A DNA stretch of 22,607 nt from Carnobacterium_A sp036639135 (GCA_036639135.1 JAVWJE010000025.1:1-22607), one strand, 5' to 3'. Shown: positions 7,927 through 16,424, counted from the stretch's first letter. Numbers and translations are program-made. Notes: generated by a model from the sequence alone, not told the origin.

Positions 7927-8973
7927 ATGGAAGAAAAAGTTGCATATACAGGGAAAGATTACTTAAATAAAGTTTTATCAGGAACAGCATCTGGGATTGT
8001 GATAGGGTTGATTGCAAATGCAATTTTGGGATCAGTATTCAAGGCACTTATACCATATGGATCAGTATTTGCGTTATTAGCAAGCGTTGTAACGGTTATG
8101 CAATTTATCACACCAGCGATTATCGGTGTTCTAGTAGGACTTCAATTTAAATTAAGTGGAATGGAAAGTGTCGTTGTAGGGGCAGCTGCCTTTTTAGGAT
8201 CTGGAGCTTATAAAGTTACTGAAGTAGGAGTGCAGTTAGTCGGTATTGGAGATTTAATCAATGTCATGCTTATCTCTGCAATCGCAGTATTTGTTACACG
8301 ACTCTTACAAGGGAAATTAGGTTCACTAACACTTATCCTAATGCCCATTATCGTCAGTGTGGGAGTAGGTACATTAGGTTTAATCATGCTTCCGTATGTG
8401 GGTATTATTACTTCTACAATTGGAAGTTTGATTAATAGCTTTACTACTTTACAACCCTTACTAATGACCATTTTAATTGCTATTGCTTTTTCAATCATCA
8501 TTATTTCACCTATTTCAACGGTTGCAATAGGAATTGCTATCGGCGTTACAGGATTAGGTGCTGGAGCAGCTGCAGTAGGGATTACGGCATGTACAGCTAT
8601 TTTGGTCATTGGTTCTTTACGAATTAACAAGACTGGAACAACTTTAGCCATTTTGTTAGGAGCTATGAAAATGATGATTCCTAACTTAATTAAACACCCG
8701 AAAATTGTGATTCCAGTTGTAATCAATGCTTTCTTCTCAGGCATAGGGGTTTACCTACTGACCATTCAAGGGACGCCACAATCTGCTGGATTTGGAATTG
8801 TTGGTTTAGTCGGACCAATCCAATCATTTAACATGGGAACAAGTTTAATAAGTGTTCTTTTAGCATATTTTGTGATACCTTTTGTAGGTGGTTTCATTAT
8901 TGATTTTGTCTGCAATAAAGTATTACACATTTATGAACATGATATCTTTGAATTTATACCAGCATCAAATTAA
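7927..8973 (+). CDS. Orphan PTS EIIC-like membrane transporter (PTS_EIIC_2 type)
   Basis: A very hydrophobic protein of 348 residues with about ten membrane segments rich in Gly, Ile and Val. The opening GKDYLNKVLSGTASGIVIGL and the following FITPAIIGVLVG fit the PTS_EIIC_2 family, annotated as PTS EIIC-like permeases. No IIA or IIB domain is fused or adjacent, so PTS-driven transport is unproven. I start at ATG 7927. The in-frame TTG at 7915 sits directly against the AGAAGGG ribosome site, leaving no spacer, although the 13-nt spacing to the ATG is long. The ketopantoate reductase gene follows after 40 nt with no terminator between, implying one operon. That makes a carbon substrate linked to ketopantoate or pantoate conceivable, by inference only. 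Confidence 0.8.
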   Translation: MEEKVAYTGKDYLNKVLSGTASGIVIGLIANAILGSVFKALIPYGSVFALLASVVTVMQFITPAIIGVLVGLQFKLSGMESVVVGAAAFLGSGAYKVTEVGVQLVGIGDLINVMLISAIAVFVTRLLQGKLGSLTLILMPIIVSVGVGTLGLIMLPYVGIITSTIGSLINSFTTLQPLLMTILIAIAFSIIIISPISTVAIGIAIGVTGLGAGAAAVGITACTAILVIGSLRINKTGTTLAILLGAMKMMIPNLIKHPKIVIPVVINAFFSGIGVYLLTIQGTPQSAGFGIVGLVGPIQSFNMGTSLISVLLAYFVIPFVGGFIIDFVCNKVLHIYEHDIFEFIPASN

Positions 8974-9013
8974 TTAACATAAAATGAATGAAATAGATGG
9001 AGGAATAATAAAA

Positions 9014-9940
9014 ATGAAAATAGCAATTGCAGGTTCAGGAGCTTTAGGTTGTGGCTTTGGTTACATGATGAAAAAAAATGGAAATGACGTTACGTTGATA
9101 GACTTTTGGGAAGACCACATAAAGGCTATTCAAGAAAATGGTTTGACCATAACAGTGAATGGAAAAGAAGATAACATTATTATTCCAATAGGAAAACCAG
9201 ATGAAATTAAAGAGACATTTGATGCTGTTTTTATTTTCACCAAATCAATGGGACTACGTCATATGTTAGAAGAAATTAAACATATCTTAACAGAAGATAC
9301 GAAAGTTATCTGTTTATTAAATGGATTAGGACATGCTAAAACAATTTCTGAATACATTCCAGAAAAAAACATTATCATGGGAACAACAGTATGGACTGGT
9401 GGATTAGATGCTCCAGGGAAAACGCATTTTATGGGTGAAGGTCCTGTTGAAGTTCAAAATGCTGACGTCAATGAAAAAGAAGGAACACTTCAGGTCGTTA
9501 AGATGATGGCTGATAGTGGATTGAATGGTGTTTATAGTGAGGATGTTCATTTTACAACGTGGAGAAAAGCTTGTGTTAACGGAACGATGAATGCTTTGTG
9601 TTCGTTGCTAGACTGCAATATTAAAGAGCTATTTGAAACGTCTGAAATCGATGGGTTACTAGACGGAATCGTTAGTGAATTTTCTCTTGTAGCTGAAACT
9701 GAAGGGGCACAATTAGACGTGGCGGAAACAATTAGCTACTTAAAAGCGACTGCAGAAAAAGTTGGAGCACACTATCCTTCTATGCATCAAGATTTGAAAA
9801 ACAAGCGTTTAACTGAAATTGACTTTTTAAATGGTACGGTAGCGAAAGAGGCCGAAGAAAAAGGATTAGAAGCTCCTTATAGCAAATTGATTACTCAACT
9901 CGTTCATGCTAAAGAAGATATTTTAGGAATCAAACGTTAA
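9014..9940 (+). CDS. panE: 2-dehydropantoate 2-reductase (ketopantoate reductase) family protein
   Basis: Predicted to reduce ketopantoate to pantoate with NADPH in pantothenate/CoA synthesis. The protein has 308 residues, the usual size. The N-terminal Rossmann motif GSGALG (7-12) binds the dinucleotide, and LLNGLG carries Asn103. The C-terminal helical domain carries the catalytic Lys185 in the diagnostic K-x3-N-x3-N pattern (Lys185, Asn189, Asn193), and LTEIDFLNG near 266-274 matches the substrate-binding TEIDYxNG segment. I start at ATG 9014, 10 nt after GGAGG (8999-9003), rather than the ATG at 8984, which lies before that site. It is the second gene of the operon with the EIIC-like protein. 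Many lactic acid bacteria carry several PanE paralogues that reduce other 2-oxo acids, so the exact substrate is uncertain. Confidence 0.88.
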   Translation: MKIAIAGSGALGCGFGYMMKKNGNDVTLIDFWEDHIKAIQENGLTITVNGKEDNIIIPIGKPDEIKETFDAVFIFTKSMGLRHMLEEIKHILTEDTKVICLLNGLGHAKTISEYIPEKNIIMGTTVWTGGLDAPGKTHFMGEGPVEVQNADVNEKEGTLQVVKMMADSGLNGVYSEDVHFTTWRKACVNGTMNALCSLLDCNIKELFETSEIDGLLDGIVSEFSLVAETEGAQLDVAETISYLKATAEKVGAHYPSMHQDLKNKRLTEIDFLNGTVAKEAEEKGLEAPYSKLITQLVHAKEDILGIKR

Positions 9941-10010
9941 GAAAAGGTATTCTGTTTTTAAGATATAAATAGATCAATAAAGCGATGATTATTTAATGAA
10001 AAAATAAGAA

Positions 10011-10056
10011 ATAAGAAACTGAGACAGGTCATATTGTCTCAGTTTCTTATTTTTTA
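10011..10056 (+). terminator. Terminator of the EIIC-like / ketopantoate reductase operon
   Basis: A perfect 16-bp stem ATAAGAAACTGAGACA / TGTCTCAGTTTCTTAT with an 8-nt loop runs into TTTTT, preceded by an A tract. This is the longest perfect stem in the window. Confidence 0.9.
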
Positions 10057-10147
10057 TTCTTAAATTGGTTCGTTTTGCGACTACTTAAAAATTAATAATA
10101 TGAAAGAACCATTAGATATAAGAATAACGAAATAACAGATAAATAAG

Positions 10148-10176
10148 TTGACATCGTTTTCAATGTGTCATACTAT
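10148..10176 (+). promoter_or_regulatory. Sigma-A promoter of the ccpN operon
   Basis: Consensus TTGACA (10148-10153), an exact 17-nt spacer and TACTAT (10171-10176). A CcpN-like box overlaps the spacer and the -10. Confidence 0.85.
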
Positions 10177-10193
10177 ATGTTTAATATGACGCA
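10164..10193. promoter_or_regulatory. Pair of inverted CcpN-like operator boxes
   Basis: TGTGTCATACT (10164-10174, plus strand) fits the Bacillus subtilis CcpN consensus TRTGHYATAYW, as I recall it, at 11 of 11 positions. The minus-strand sequence of 10183-10193, TGCGTCATATT, fits at 10 of 11. The first box covers the spacer and -10; the second covers the start region. This implies CcpN control of its own operon. Confidence 0.65.
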
Positions 10194-10213
10194 CAATAGA
10201 AAGGGATCAACCA

Positions 10214-10849
10214 ATGGAATTAAGCGAAAGGCAAAAAGAAATTATTGAAATTGTTAAAAAAAATGAGCCGATTTCTGGAGAAAAAATCGCTGCGTTATTA
10301 GGGTTCTCTCGTTCAACCCTAAGAGCGGATTTATCTCTTTTAACATTAAGTGAACTATTAATTGCAAAACCTAAAGTAGGTTATTTCTACAATGCTCATA
10401 AAGTAGAACCGTTTATAATAAAGGATATAAAAGAAACAAAGGTAGAGGATGTTATGAGTGTTCCAGTGATAATAGACTCTGATACCTCCATTCAAGATAC
10501 GATAATAAAATTGTTTTTAGAAGATGTAGGTTCAGTTTATGTGATAGAAAATCATCATCTTGTTGGGCTTGTTTCTAGAAAGGATTTACTAAAAACGGTG
10601 ATTGGAAAAATGGCTATTGAAGAAATGCCAGTCAGTATGGCTATGACGAGAGTGCCAAATGTTGCTTATGTATTTAGTAATGATTCGGTTGAAAACGCAA
10701 CGAAGAAGCTGATACAACATGAAGTTGACAGTCTCCCAGTGATACAATTTACTGATGGAGACAAATCGAAAAAGTTAAAGATAGTTGGAAAGTTTTCAAA
10801 AACATTAATTAGTCGCTTATTTTTGAACCTAATCAAAAATGAAATGTAG
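10214..10849 (+). CDS. ccpN: CcpN-type transcriptional repressor (HTH plus two CBS domains)
   Basis: A 211-residue DNA-binding protein of the CcpN/YqzB family. In Bacillus subtilis CcpN represses gluconeogenic genes (gapB, pckA) under glycolytic conditions and senses nucleotides through its CBS domains. Residues ~4-58 form a DeoR/HTH_11-type winged helix, with GEKIAALLGFSRSTLRADL as the recognition unit. Two CBS domains follow at ~77-130 (VEDVMSVPVII through LVGLVSRKDLLKT) and ~142-205. The ATG at 10214 follows AAAGGGAT by about 8 nt. It heads an operon with the PPDK regulatory protein, whose AGGAGG overlaps this gene's TAG stop, and with ppdK. The boxes over the promoter suggest autoregulation and joint control of PPDK. 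Family assignment is strong; the regulon is inferred. Confidence 0.92.
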   Translation: MELSERQKEIIEIVKKNEPISGEKIAALLGFSRSTLRADLSLLTLSELLIAKPKVGYFYNAHKVEPFIIKDIKETKVEDVMSVPVIIDSDTSIQDTIIKLFLEDVGSVYVIENHHLVGLVSRKDLLKTVIGKMAIEEMPVSMAMTRVPNVAYVFSNDSVENATKKLIQHEVDSLPVIQFTDGDKSKKLKIVGKFSKTLISRLFLNLIKNEM

Positions 10850-10858
10850 GAGGATTAT

Positions 10859-11689
10859 ATGAAACCTGTGGAAATATATCTCATTTCTGACTCAATAGGG
10901 GAGACAGGAGAGCAAGTTATACACTCCATTCTTTCACAGTATGCTTTAGAAGTTAAGGAAATCAAAAAAGTTACTCATGTAGTAACGGAACTATCATTAG
11001 AGACAGCACTTATTAGTATTTCAAAAGAAGAAAATGTGATTATTTTTTATACATTAGTTCAGGAAAATTTAAGACAGTATATAAAAGAGTTTTCTAAAAT
11101 AACTTCATTTATTTTAGTGGATATTTTAGGGAGCGGATTAGCTGCTATAGAGCAAGCAACTTCTTTAAAGCCACTGGGAGAGCCAGGTATTATTCGGAAA
11201 ATGGATCAAGACTATTTTAATAGAATTGAAGCTATTGAATTTTCTGTTCGATACGATGATGGGAAAGATCCAAGGGGAATATTAAAGGCTGATTTAGTCA
11301 TTCTAGGGGTATCTAGGACTTCAAAAACGCCTTTATCTATGTACTTAGCAAATAAAAATATTCGTGTTGCTAATGTTCCGCTTTTTCCTGAATCCGAACC
11401 GCCAAAAGAAATTTACCAAATTTCACCTACCAGAATTATTGGCTTAACCAATACTCCTGAAAAGTTAAATAGCATCAGAAAAGAGCGATTAAAAACCTTA
11501 GGATTGCCACAAAATGCTAGTTATGCTGAAATGACTCATATTTTGGAAGAACTCGAGTATGCTGATAAAATTATGAAAAGAATCGGCTGTTTAGTTATAG
11601 ATGTTTCTGACAATGCTATAGAAGAAACCGCAAATTTAATTGTTGAGTACATGAAGAAAATAGATACTACTTTATTCAATAAAACCTAA
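10859..11689 (+). CDS. yqfL: Pyruvate, phosphate dikinase regulatory protein (PDRP, DUF299 / YqfL family)
   Basis: A 276-residue bifunctional kinase/phosphotransferase. PDRP family enzymes inactivate PPDK by ADP-dependent phosphorylation of the Thr two residues before its catalytic His, and reactivate it by Pi-dependent dephosphorylation that releases PPi. The family hallmarks are present: the N-terminal ISDSIGETGE (9-18), the segment EFSVRYDDGKDPRG (~127-140), and the degenerate P-loop GVSRTSKT (150-157). The ribosome site AGGAGG lies 6 nt before ATG and overlaps the ccpN stop. The target is encoded next door: the downstream PPDK has the matching MTSHA loop. Co-transcription with ccpN and ppdK puts transcriptional and post-translational control of one enzyme in one operon. 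The symbol follows the B. subtilis homologue. Confidence 0.93.
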   Translation: MKPVEIYLISDSIGETGEQVIHSILSQYALEVKEIKKVTHVVTELSLETALISISKEENVIIFYTLVQENLRQYIKEFSKITSFILVDILGSGLAAIEQATSLKPLGEPGIIRKMDQDYFNRIEAIEFSVRYDDGKDPRGILKADLVILGVSRTSKTPLSMYLANKNIRVANVPLFPESEPPKEIYQISPTRIIGLTNTPEKLNSIRKERLKTLGLPQNASYAEMTHILEELEYADKIMKRIGCLVIDVSDNAIEETANLIVEYMKKIDTTLFNKT

Positions 11690-11724
11690 AGTCAAACGAA
11701 TAAAAAAAGAAAGAGGTTGAAAAA

Positions 11725-14327
11725 ATGACTGAAAAATATGTTTATAACTTTAATGAAGGTAAAAAAGAAATGAAAGAATTACTTGGCAGCAAAGGAGCTA
11801 ACTTAGCTGAAATGACGAAGATCCTTCTTCCTGTTCCTCCAGGATTTACTTTGACTACCGAAAGTTGCAACCGCTTTTTTTCTGAAAATCAAACTATTTG
11901 GCCTGGCTTAGATAAGGNNNNNNNNNNATGACAGGAAAAAAAGTTTCGGATATGGAAAACCCTCTGCTTTTATCTGTTCGATCAGGAGCGGCTCAATCGA
12001 TGCCTGGTATGATGGATACGATTTTAAATTTGGGATTGAATGACCATTCTGTTATTGGCTTAGCTAAAACAACAGCGAATGAACGCTTTGCTTATGATAG
12101 TTATCGCCGTTTCATACAAATGTTTTCAGATGTTGTCATGGAAATTCCTAAAATGTATTTTGAATCGATAGTAGAAAAAGTAAAAAAGAAAAAAGGAATT
12201 GAATTAGACAAAGAACTTGGTGAAGAAGATTTAAAAGAGATTGTTAAAGCATATAAAGACGTTTATTTAAAAGAAACAGGAAAAGAATTTCCTCAAGAGC
12301 CAATGGTACAACTTATGTTAGCTATTAAGGCAGTATTTTCATCTTGGAACAATCCGAGAGCAGTATTTTATAGAAAAATGCATAGTATTTCTAAATTAAA
12401 CGGCACAGCTGTAAATGTGCAGTCAATGGTATTTGGAAACAAAGGAGAATCTTCTGGTACAGGAGTCGCTTTTACTAGAAACCCTGGGAATGGTGAGAAA
12501 AAACTGTTTGGAGAATTTTTATTAAATGCTCAAGGTGAAGACGTTGTCGCAGGCATTCGTACGCCAAATGATATAGCAGAACTAAAAGAGTTAATGCCTG
12601 AAGTCTATCAACAATTAAAAACAGCAGCAGAAAATCTTGAAAATCACTACAAAGAAATGCAGGATATTGAGTTCACTTTTGAAAATAATACTTTCTTTTT
12701 ATTGCAGACAAGAAGTGGAAAAAGAACAGCACAGGCTGCAATTGCTATCGTTATGAGTTTATACCATGAAGGAAAAATTACTAAAGAAGAGGCTTTATTA
12801 AGAATCGATCCTCAGCAATTAGAACAATTATTACACCCGAATTTCAATGAAAAAGCTATCGACAAAGCTAAAGTATTGGCAAAAGGTCTTGCTGCTTCCC
12901 CTGGGGCAGCCTCTGGGAAAATCTATTTTACTGCTGAAGCAGTCGAGGCAGCTCACGAAAAAGGAGTGAAAACGATTTTGGTGAGACAAGAAACATCTCC
13001 TGAAGATATCTCTGGGATGGTAAAATCAGAAGGGATTTTAACAGCCAGAGGAGGAATGACCTCTCATGCTGCCGTAGTAGCTCGTGGAATGGGGAAATGT
13101 TGTATCGCCGGTTGTTCAGAATTAAAAGTTAATGAAGAAAAAAAAACAGTGCACTATAAAGGCGGAGTATTAAAAGAGGGTGATATAATTTCCTTAGATG
13201 GAACAACAGGGATTATTTATCTCGGTGAAATAGACAAGAGCAAGCCAACTCTAGGTGGAGAATTTAAAGAGTTGATGGATTGGGTTGATGAAACCAAAAT
13301 AATGGGAGTTCGAGCCAACGCAGATACACCAGAAGATGCAAAACAAGCTTTAGAATTTGGTGCAGAAGGAATCGGGTTAATTCGAACAGAGCATATGTTT
13401 TTTAAAGATGATCGGATTTCTTCAGTCAGAAGAATGATTTTAGCTGGAACAGTAGAAGAACGAAAAAAAGCATTAAATGAACTATTGCCGATGCAAAAAA
13501 ATGATTTTTACCAAATTTATCATGTAATGGGTGAGCTTCCTGTAACGATTCGATTATTAGATCCACCTTTACATGAATTCATGCCAGTTAAAGAAGAAGA
13601 AATTTGTCGTTTAGCTGAAACAATGTTGCTGAGTGAAGAGGAATTAATAGAACGGATAAATGAGTTACATGAAGTAAACCCAATGCTCGGACACCGAGGT
13701 GTCCGATTAGCCATAACGTATCCAGAAATTAGCAGAATGCAAGTAAGAGCGATTATGGAAGCTGCTTTAGAGCATAAAAAAGATGAAAACAGTGAAATTC
13801 AACCAGAAATTATGATTCCTTTAATCAGTGATGTAAAAGAGTTAATCTGTATTAAAGCAGAAATAGAAGATGAAATCAAAAAGGTCTTTATAGAAAAAGG
13901 ACAAACACTCCCTTATCATATTGGAACAATGATTGAAGTTCCAAGAGCTGCATTAACAGCTGATAAAATTGCAAAAGAAGCCGATTTTTTCAGTTTTGGA
14001 ACCAATGATTTAACTCAAATGGGCTTTGGTTTTTCAAGAGATGACTCTGGTGGATTTATTTCTGAATATATAGAAAAGAATATTTTCGAAAAAGGACCTT
14101 TTGACACCATTGATCAAGAGGGAATCGGTCAGTTAGTCGAAATAGCTATTGAAAAGGGGCGTCAAACCAAGCCTAATTTAAAAATAGGTATTTGTGGCGA
14201 GCATGGTGGAGATCCTACATCAATCGAATTTTTCCAAAAACTAGGTCTAAATTATGTCTCTTGCTCACCATTTCGTGTCCCGATTGCACGTTTAGCAGCA
14301 GCTCAAGCAGCAATAAAGTATCGTTAG
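11725..14327 (+). CDS. ppdK: Pyruvate, phosphate dikinase, interrupted by an assembly gap
   Basis: PPDK interconverts ATP + Pi + pyruvate and AMP + PPi + PEP. The first 64 codons (11725-11917) give the N-terminal ATP-grasp start (KELLGSKGANLAEMT). Ten Ns occupy 11918-11927, and the reading frame resumes as GKKVSDMENPLLLSVRSGA for 799 codons. The two halves are in different frames across the Ns, so the Ns are only a placeholder. If 11 residues (32 nt) are missing, the catalytic His in GGMTSHAAVVARG becomes His455 and the PEP-domain Cys in GICGEHGGDP becomes Cys831, exactly the numbering of Clostridium symbiosum PPDK (874 residues). Thr453 would be the PDRP target. All three domains (ATP-grasp, phosphohistidine, PEP/pyruvate TIM barrel) are intact after the gap, so the gene is probably functional, not a pseudogene. 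AAAGAGG precedes the ATG. Confidence 0.93.
11918..11927. other. Assembly gap (10 Ns) within ppdK
   Basis: Ten consecutive Ns. A true length of 2 modulo 3 is needed to keep ppdK in frame; homology to C. symbiosum PPDK suggests about 32 nt. This is a technical artefact. Confidence 0.95.
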
Positions 14328-14331
14328 TTTT

Positions 14332-14371
14332 AAAAATAAGGCGAGGCTATTTAAGGCTCGTCTTATTTTTT
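14332..14371 (+). terminator. Terminator of the ccpN - PDRP - ppdK operon
   Basis: A 14-bp stem (AAAAATAAGGCGAG with CTCGTCTTATTTTT, one G-U pair) starts 5 nt after the ppdK stop and ends in a T tract. Confidence 0.85.
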
Positions 14372-14418
14372 ATTTTCCATTAATAAACGATTACATAGTA
14401 TCCAAAAGCTTTAATTAG

Positions 14419-14447
14419 TTACAGTTTGAAACGGTTTCAAGTATAAT
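14419..14447 (+). promoter_or_regulatory. Sigma-A promoter of the CapA-family gene
   Basis: TTACAG (14419-14424), a 17-nt spacer and a consensus TATAAT (14442-14447). The spacer is almost wholly occupied by a 15-bp palindrome. Confidence 0.8.
14426..14440. promoter_or_regulatory. Perfect palindromic operator TTGAAACGGTTTCAA
   Basis: TTGAAAC-G-GTTTCAA is a perfect odd-length palindrome with a central ACGGT, the style of LacI/GalR-family operators. It does not fit the usual 14-bp CcpA cre well: several consensus positions fail. Located between -35 and -10, it should repress when bound. The regulator is not encoded nearby. Confidence 0.65.
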
Positions 14448-14510
14448 TTGAATTGGAAAGTAGTTTAACAAGAAAATGAAATGGTGCCTTATAAAATAGG
14501 AGGTTGAAAT

Positions 14511-15707
14511 ATGAAGAAGATTGGAATTTTGCTAGCAGCCTTATTATTAGGTGGTTGTGCAAACCAAATGGTAGAAGAAAAAGAAGGAATACCATCAGCT
14601 GAGAATGTCGCAAGTCTATCATCCGTTAGTGAATCAGCTAGTTCCTCAGATCATTCTAATGAAGAAAAGAAGGTTTCCTTTATTGGTGTAGGAGATAATT
14701 TAATTCATGATGTGATATTTGAAGAAGCACATATGGATGATGGAACGTTTAATTTTAAATCAATGTTTGAGAATGTAGCTGATGAAATTGAACAAGCAGA
14801 TTTAGCTTTTATCAATCAAGAAACATTAATTGGAGGAGATGAATTTGGCTTTTCCGGTTATCCAGCATTCAATACGCCTAGCGATATGGCGGGTAATTTA
14901 AATGATTTAGGGTTTGACTTAGTGAACGGCGCATCAAATCATTCATTGGATAAAGGAAAACAAGGTGTCTTGAACACATTAGAAATATGGGGGAAACAAG
15001 AAGAAATGTTGTTTACCGGAGTATTTGATTCTCAAGAACAACGTGATACCATCCCTACTATTGAACGAAATGGGCTTACTTTTTCTTTTCTTGCTTATAC
15101 TTATGGAACAAACGGAATCGAACCAGATGTATCTTATCGATTAAATTACTTTGATAAAGCATTGATTACCCAAGATGTAAAAAAAGCAAAAGAAGTAAGT
15201 GATTTTGTTATTGTATCGGCTCACTGGGGCGATGAACATATGCTTGAACCAAATGAATTTCAAAAAGAATATGCACAGTTATTTTCAGATTTAGGAGTGG
15301 ATGTCGTTGTTGGAACGCACCCTCATGTGATTCAACCTATTAAGTGGGTAGAAGGAAAGAATGGGAACCAAACTTTAATTATTTATTCTTTAGGGAACTT
15401 TTTGTCTGCGATGGCAACTGGAACAGAAAATAATATCTTAGGTGGCATGGTTTCATTTGATTTTGTAGTAAAAGAAGAAGAGAAATCCATCGAAAATGTT
15501 AATTGGGACCCGACAGTAATGCATTATATCGGCGATCAAAGTGATTATGCTAAATCAAGAAAAAATTTTAGAATTTATCAATTAGATGATTATACTGAAG
15601 AATTAGCAGCCAAACACGTTCTAAATGGTTATCAGGAAAATAAAGTATCTAAAAAATCTTTACAGCAGACAACAGAAAAGGTCATTGGTACTGAATTTCT
15701 CAAATAG
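14511..15707 (+). CDS. CapA-family (PGA_cap) metallophosphoesterase-like lipoprotein
   Basis: A 398-residue predicted lipoprotein: short signal peptide, lipobox LGGC with Cys16, then a Ser/Glu-rich linker to ~50. The PGA_cap domain follows: GVGDNLIHD (59-67), INQETLIGG (~101-109), NGASNHSLD with Asn143-His144, SAHWGDEH (236-243), GTHPHV (His270, His272) and YSLGNF. These Asp/Asn/His positions resemble a calcineurin-like metal site. The family is named for CapA of poly-gamma-glutamate capsule synthesis, but no capBC genes are adjacent, so a capsule role is not supported. A cell-surface hydrolase acting on an envelope polymer is equally possible. AGGAGG precedes the ATG. Expression is probably controlled by the palindrome in its promoter. 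Confidence 0.9.
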   Translation: MKKIGILLAALLLGGCANQMVEEKEGIPSAENVASLSSVSESASSSDHSNEEKKVSFIGVGDNLIHDVIFEEAHMDDGTFNFKSMFENVADEIEQADLAFINQETLIGGDEFGFSGYPAFNTPSDMAGNLNDLGFDLVNGASNHSLDKGKQGVLNTLEIWGKQEEMLFTGVFDSQEQRDTIPTIERNGLTFSFLAYTYGTNGIEPDVSYRLNYFDKALITQDVKKAKEVSDFVIVSAHWGDEHMLEPNEFQKEYAQLFSDLGVDVVVGTHPHVIQPIKWVEGKNGNQTLIIYSLGNFLSAMATGTENNILGGMVSFDFVVKEEEKSIENVNWDPTVMHYIGDQSDYAKSRKNFRIYQLDDYTEELAAKHVLNGYQENKVSKKSLQQTTEKVIGTEFLK

Positions 15708-15823
15708 AAATTGACGGTAAATGGAGTAAGGCTCTATTTGATGAAAACTTAGCACTTTAGAGAATAAATGTATAAAAGATGGATTTTAGCTATAAAAAAG
15801 ACTTTAAAAGAAAGGTGATAACA

Positions 15824-16315
15824 ATGAAGTATTATATTAAACAGAAGCTTTTTTCTTGGAATGATAAATTTACTATCAAGGACAGCCAAGGTCGAGATAT
15901 CTATTCGGTAGAAGGTGAGTTTCTTTCATGGGGAAAGAAACTACATGTAAGAGAGATGAGTGGTAAAGAAGTCTTATATATTGAACAACATTTATGGAAG
16001 TTTTTGCCTACTTATTCGTTGTTCGTAGACAATAAAGAACAAGCTAAAGTCAGCAAAGAATTCACTTTTTTCAAACCACAATACACCATTGATGGACCCA
16101 ATTGGCAAGTAGAAGGTTCTTTTTGGGAACATGACTATCAAATCATAAGCAATCAAGGAGTTATTGCAACTATTTCAAAAGAATGGCTGACATGGGGAGA
16201 CAATTATGCTTTGGATATCAAGGATGAAGCTCACATGTTATTAGCTTTAGGAGTAATTATTGTGATTGATTGTGTTATAGCAAGTCAACAAGCCTCAGCA
16301 AATAGTGGTTCATAA
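15824..16315 (+). CDS. LURP-one-related / YxjI family protein
   Basis: A 163-residue protein of the LURP-one-related (LOR, YxjI, Tubby-like beta-barrel) family. The pattern is repeated beta-hairpins with alternating aromatic residues: MKYYIKQKLFSWNDKFTIKD, then SVEGEFLSWGKKLHV, then a second similar unit, TIDGPNWQVEGSFW and ATISKEWLTWGDNYALDI. A hydrophobic C-terminal helix (~135-155) could touch the membrane. I start at ATG 15824, 6 nt after AAAGGTG; the longer frame from 15779 has no ribosome site. The function of bacterial LOR proteins is not established, though the fold suggests lipid or membrane binding. It lies 116 nt after the CapA-like gene with no clear terminator between, so co-transcription is possible. 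Confidence 0.85.
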   Translation: MKYYIKQKLFSWNDKFTIKDSQGRDIYSVEGEFLSWGKKLHVREMSGKEVLYIEQHLWKFLPTYSLFVDNKEQAKVSKEFTFFKPQYTIDGPNWQVEGSFWEHDYQIISNQGVIATISKEWLTWGDNYALDIKDEAHMLLALGVIIVIDCVIASQQASANSGS

Positions 16316-16395
16316 ATAATTAAATGAATGAAGAAAGTCTTTGAGAAATAATTGCATTTTCTAAGGTAGGCGGAGATGGAAGGAATAGATTTAAA

Positions 16396-16424
16396 TTGAC
16401 AAGGTAAATTAGGACTGCTAGAAT
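16396..16424 (+). promoter_or_regulatory. Very strong sigma-A promoter of the cysteine leader / second OppA-like gene
   Basis: Consensus TTGACA (16396-16401), an exact 17-nt spacer and TAGAAT (16419-16424), with an extended -10 TGC in front. No comparably strong promoter is visible between the downstream terminator and the OppA-like gene. Confidence 0.85.

Noticed and set aside
8208..8744. Minus-strand 178-codon ORF inside the EIIC-like gene
   Set aside because: An antisense shadow of a hydrophobic gene: its Ile/Pro/Ala-rich content mirrors the membrane helices, and it has no ribosome site.
14426..14440. CcpA cre site
   Set aside because: The palindrome has odd length and fails several cre positions in any register; a LacI/GalR-family operator describes it better.
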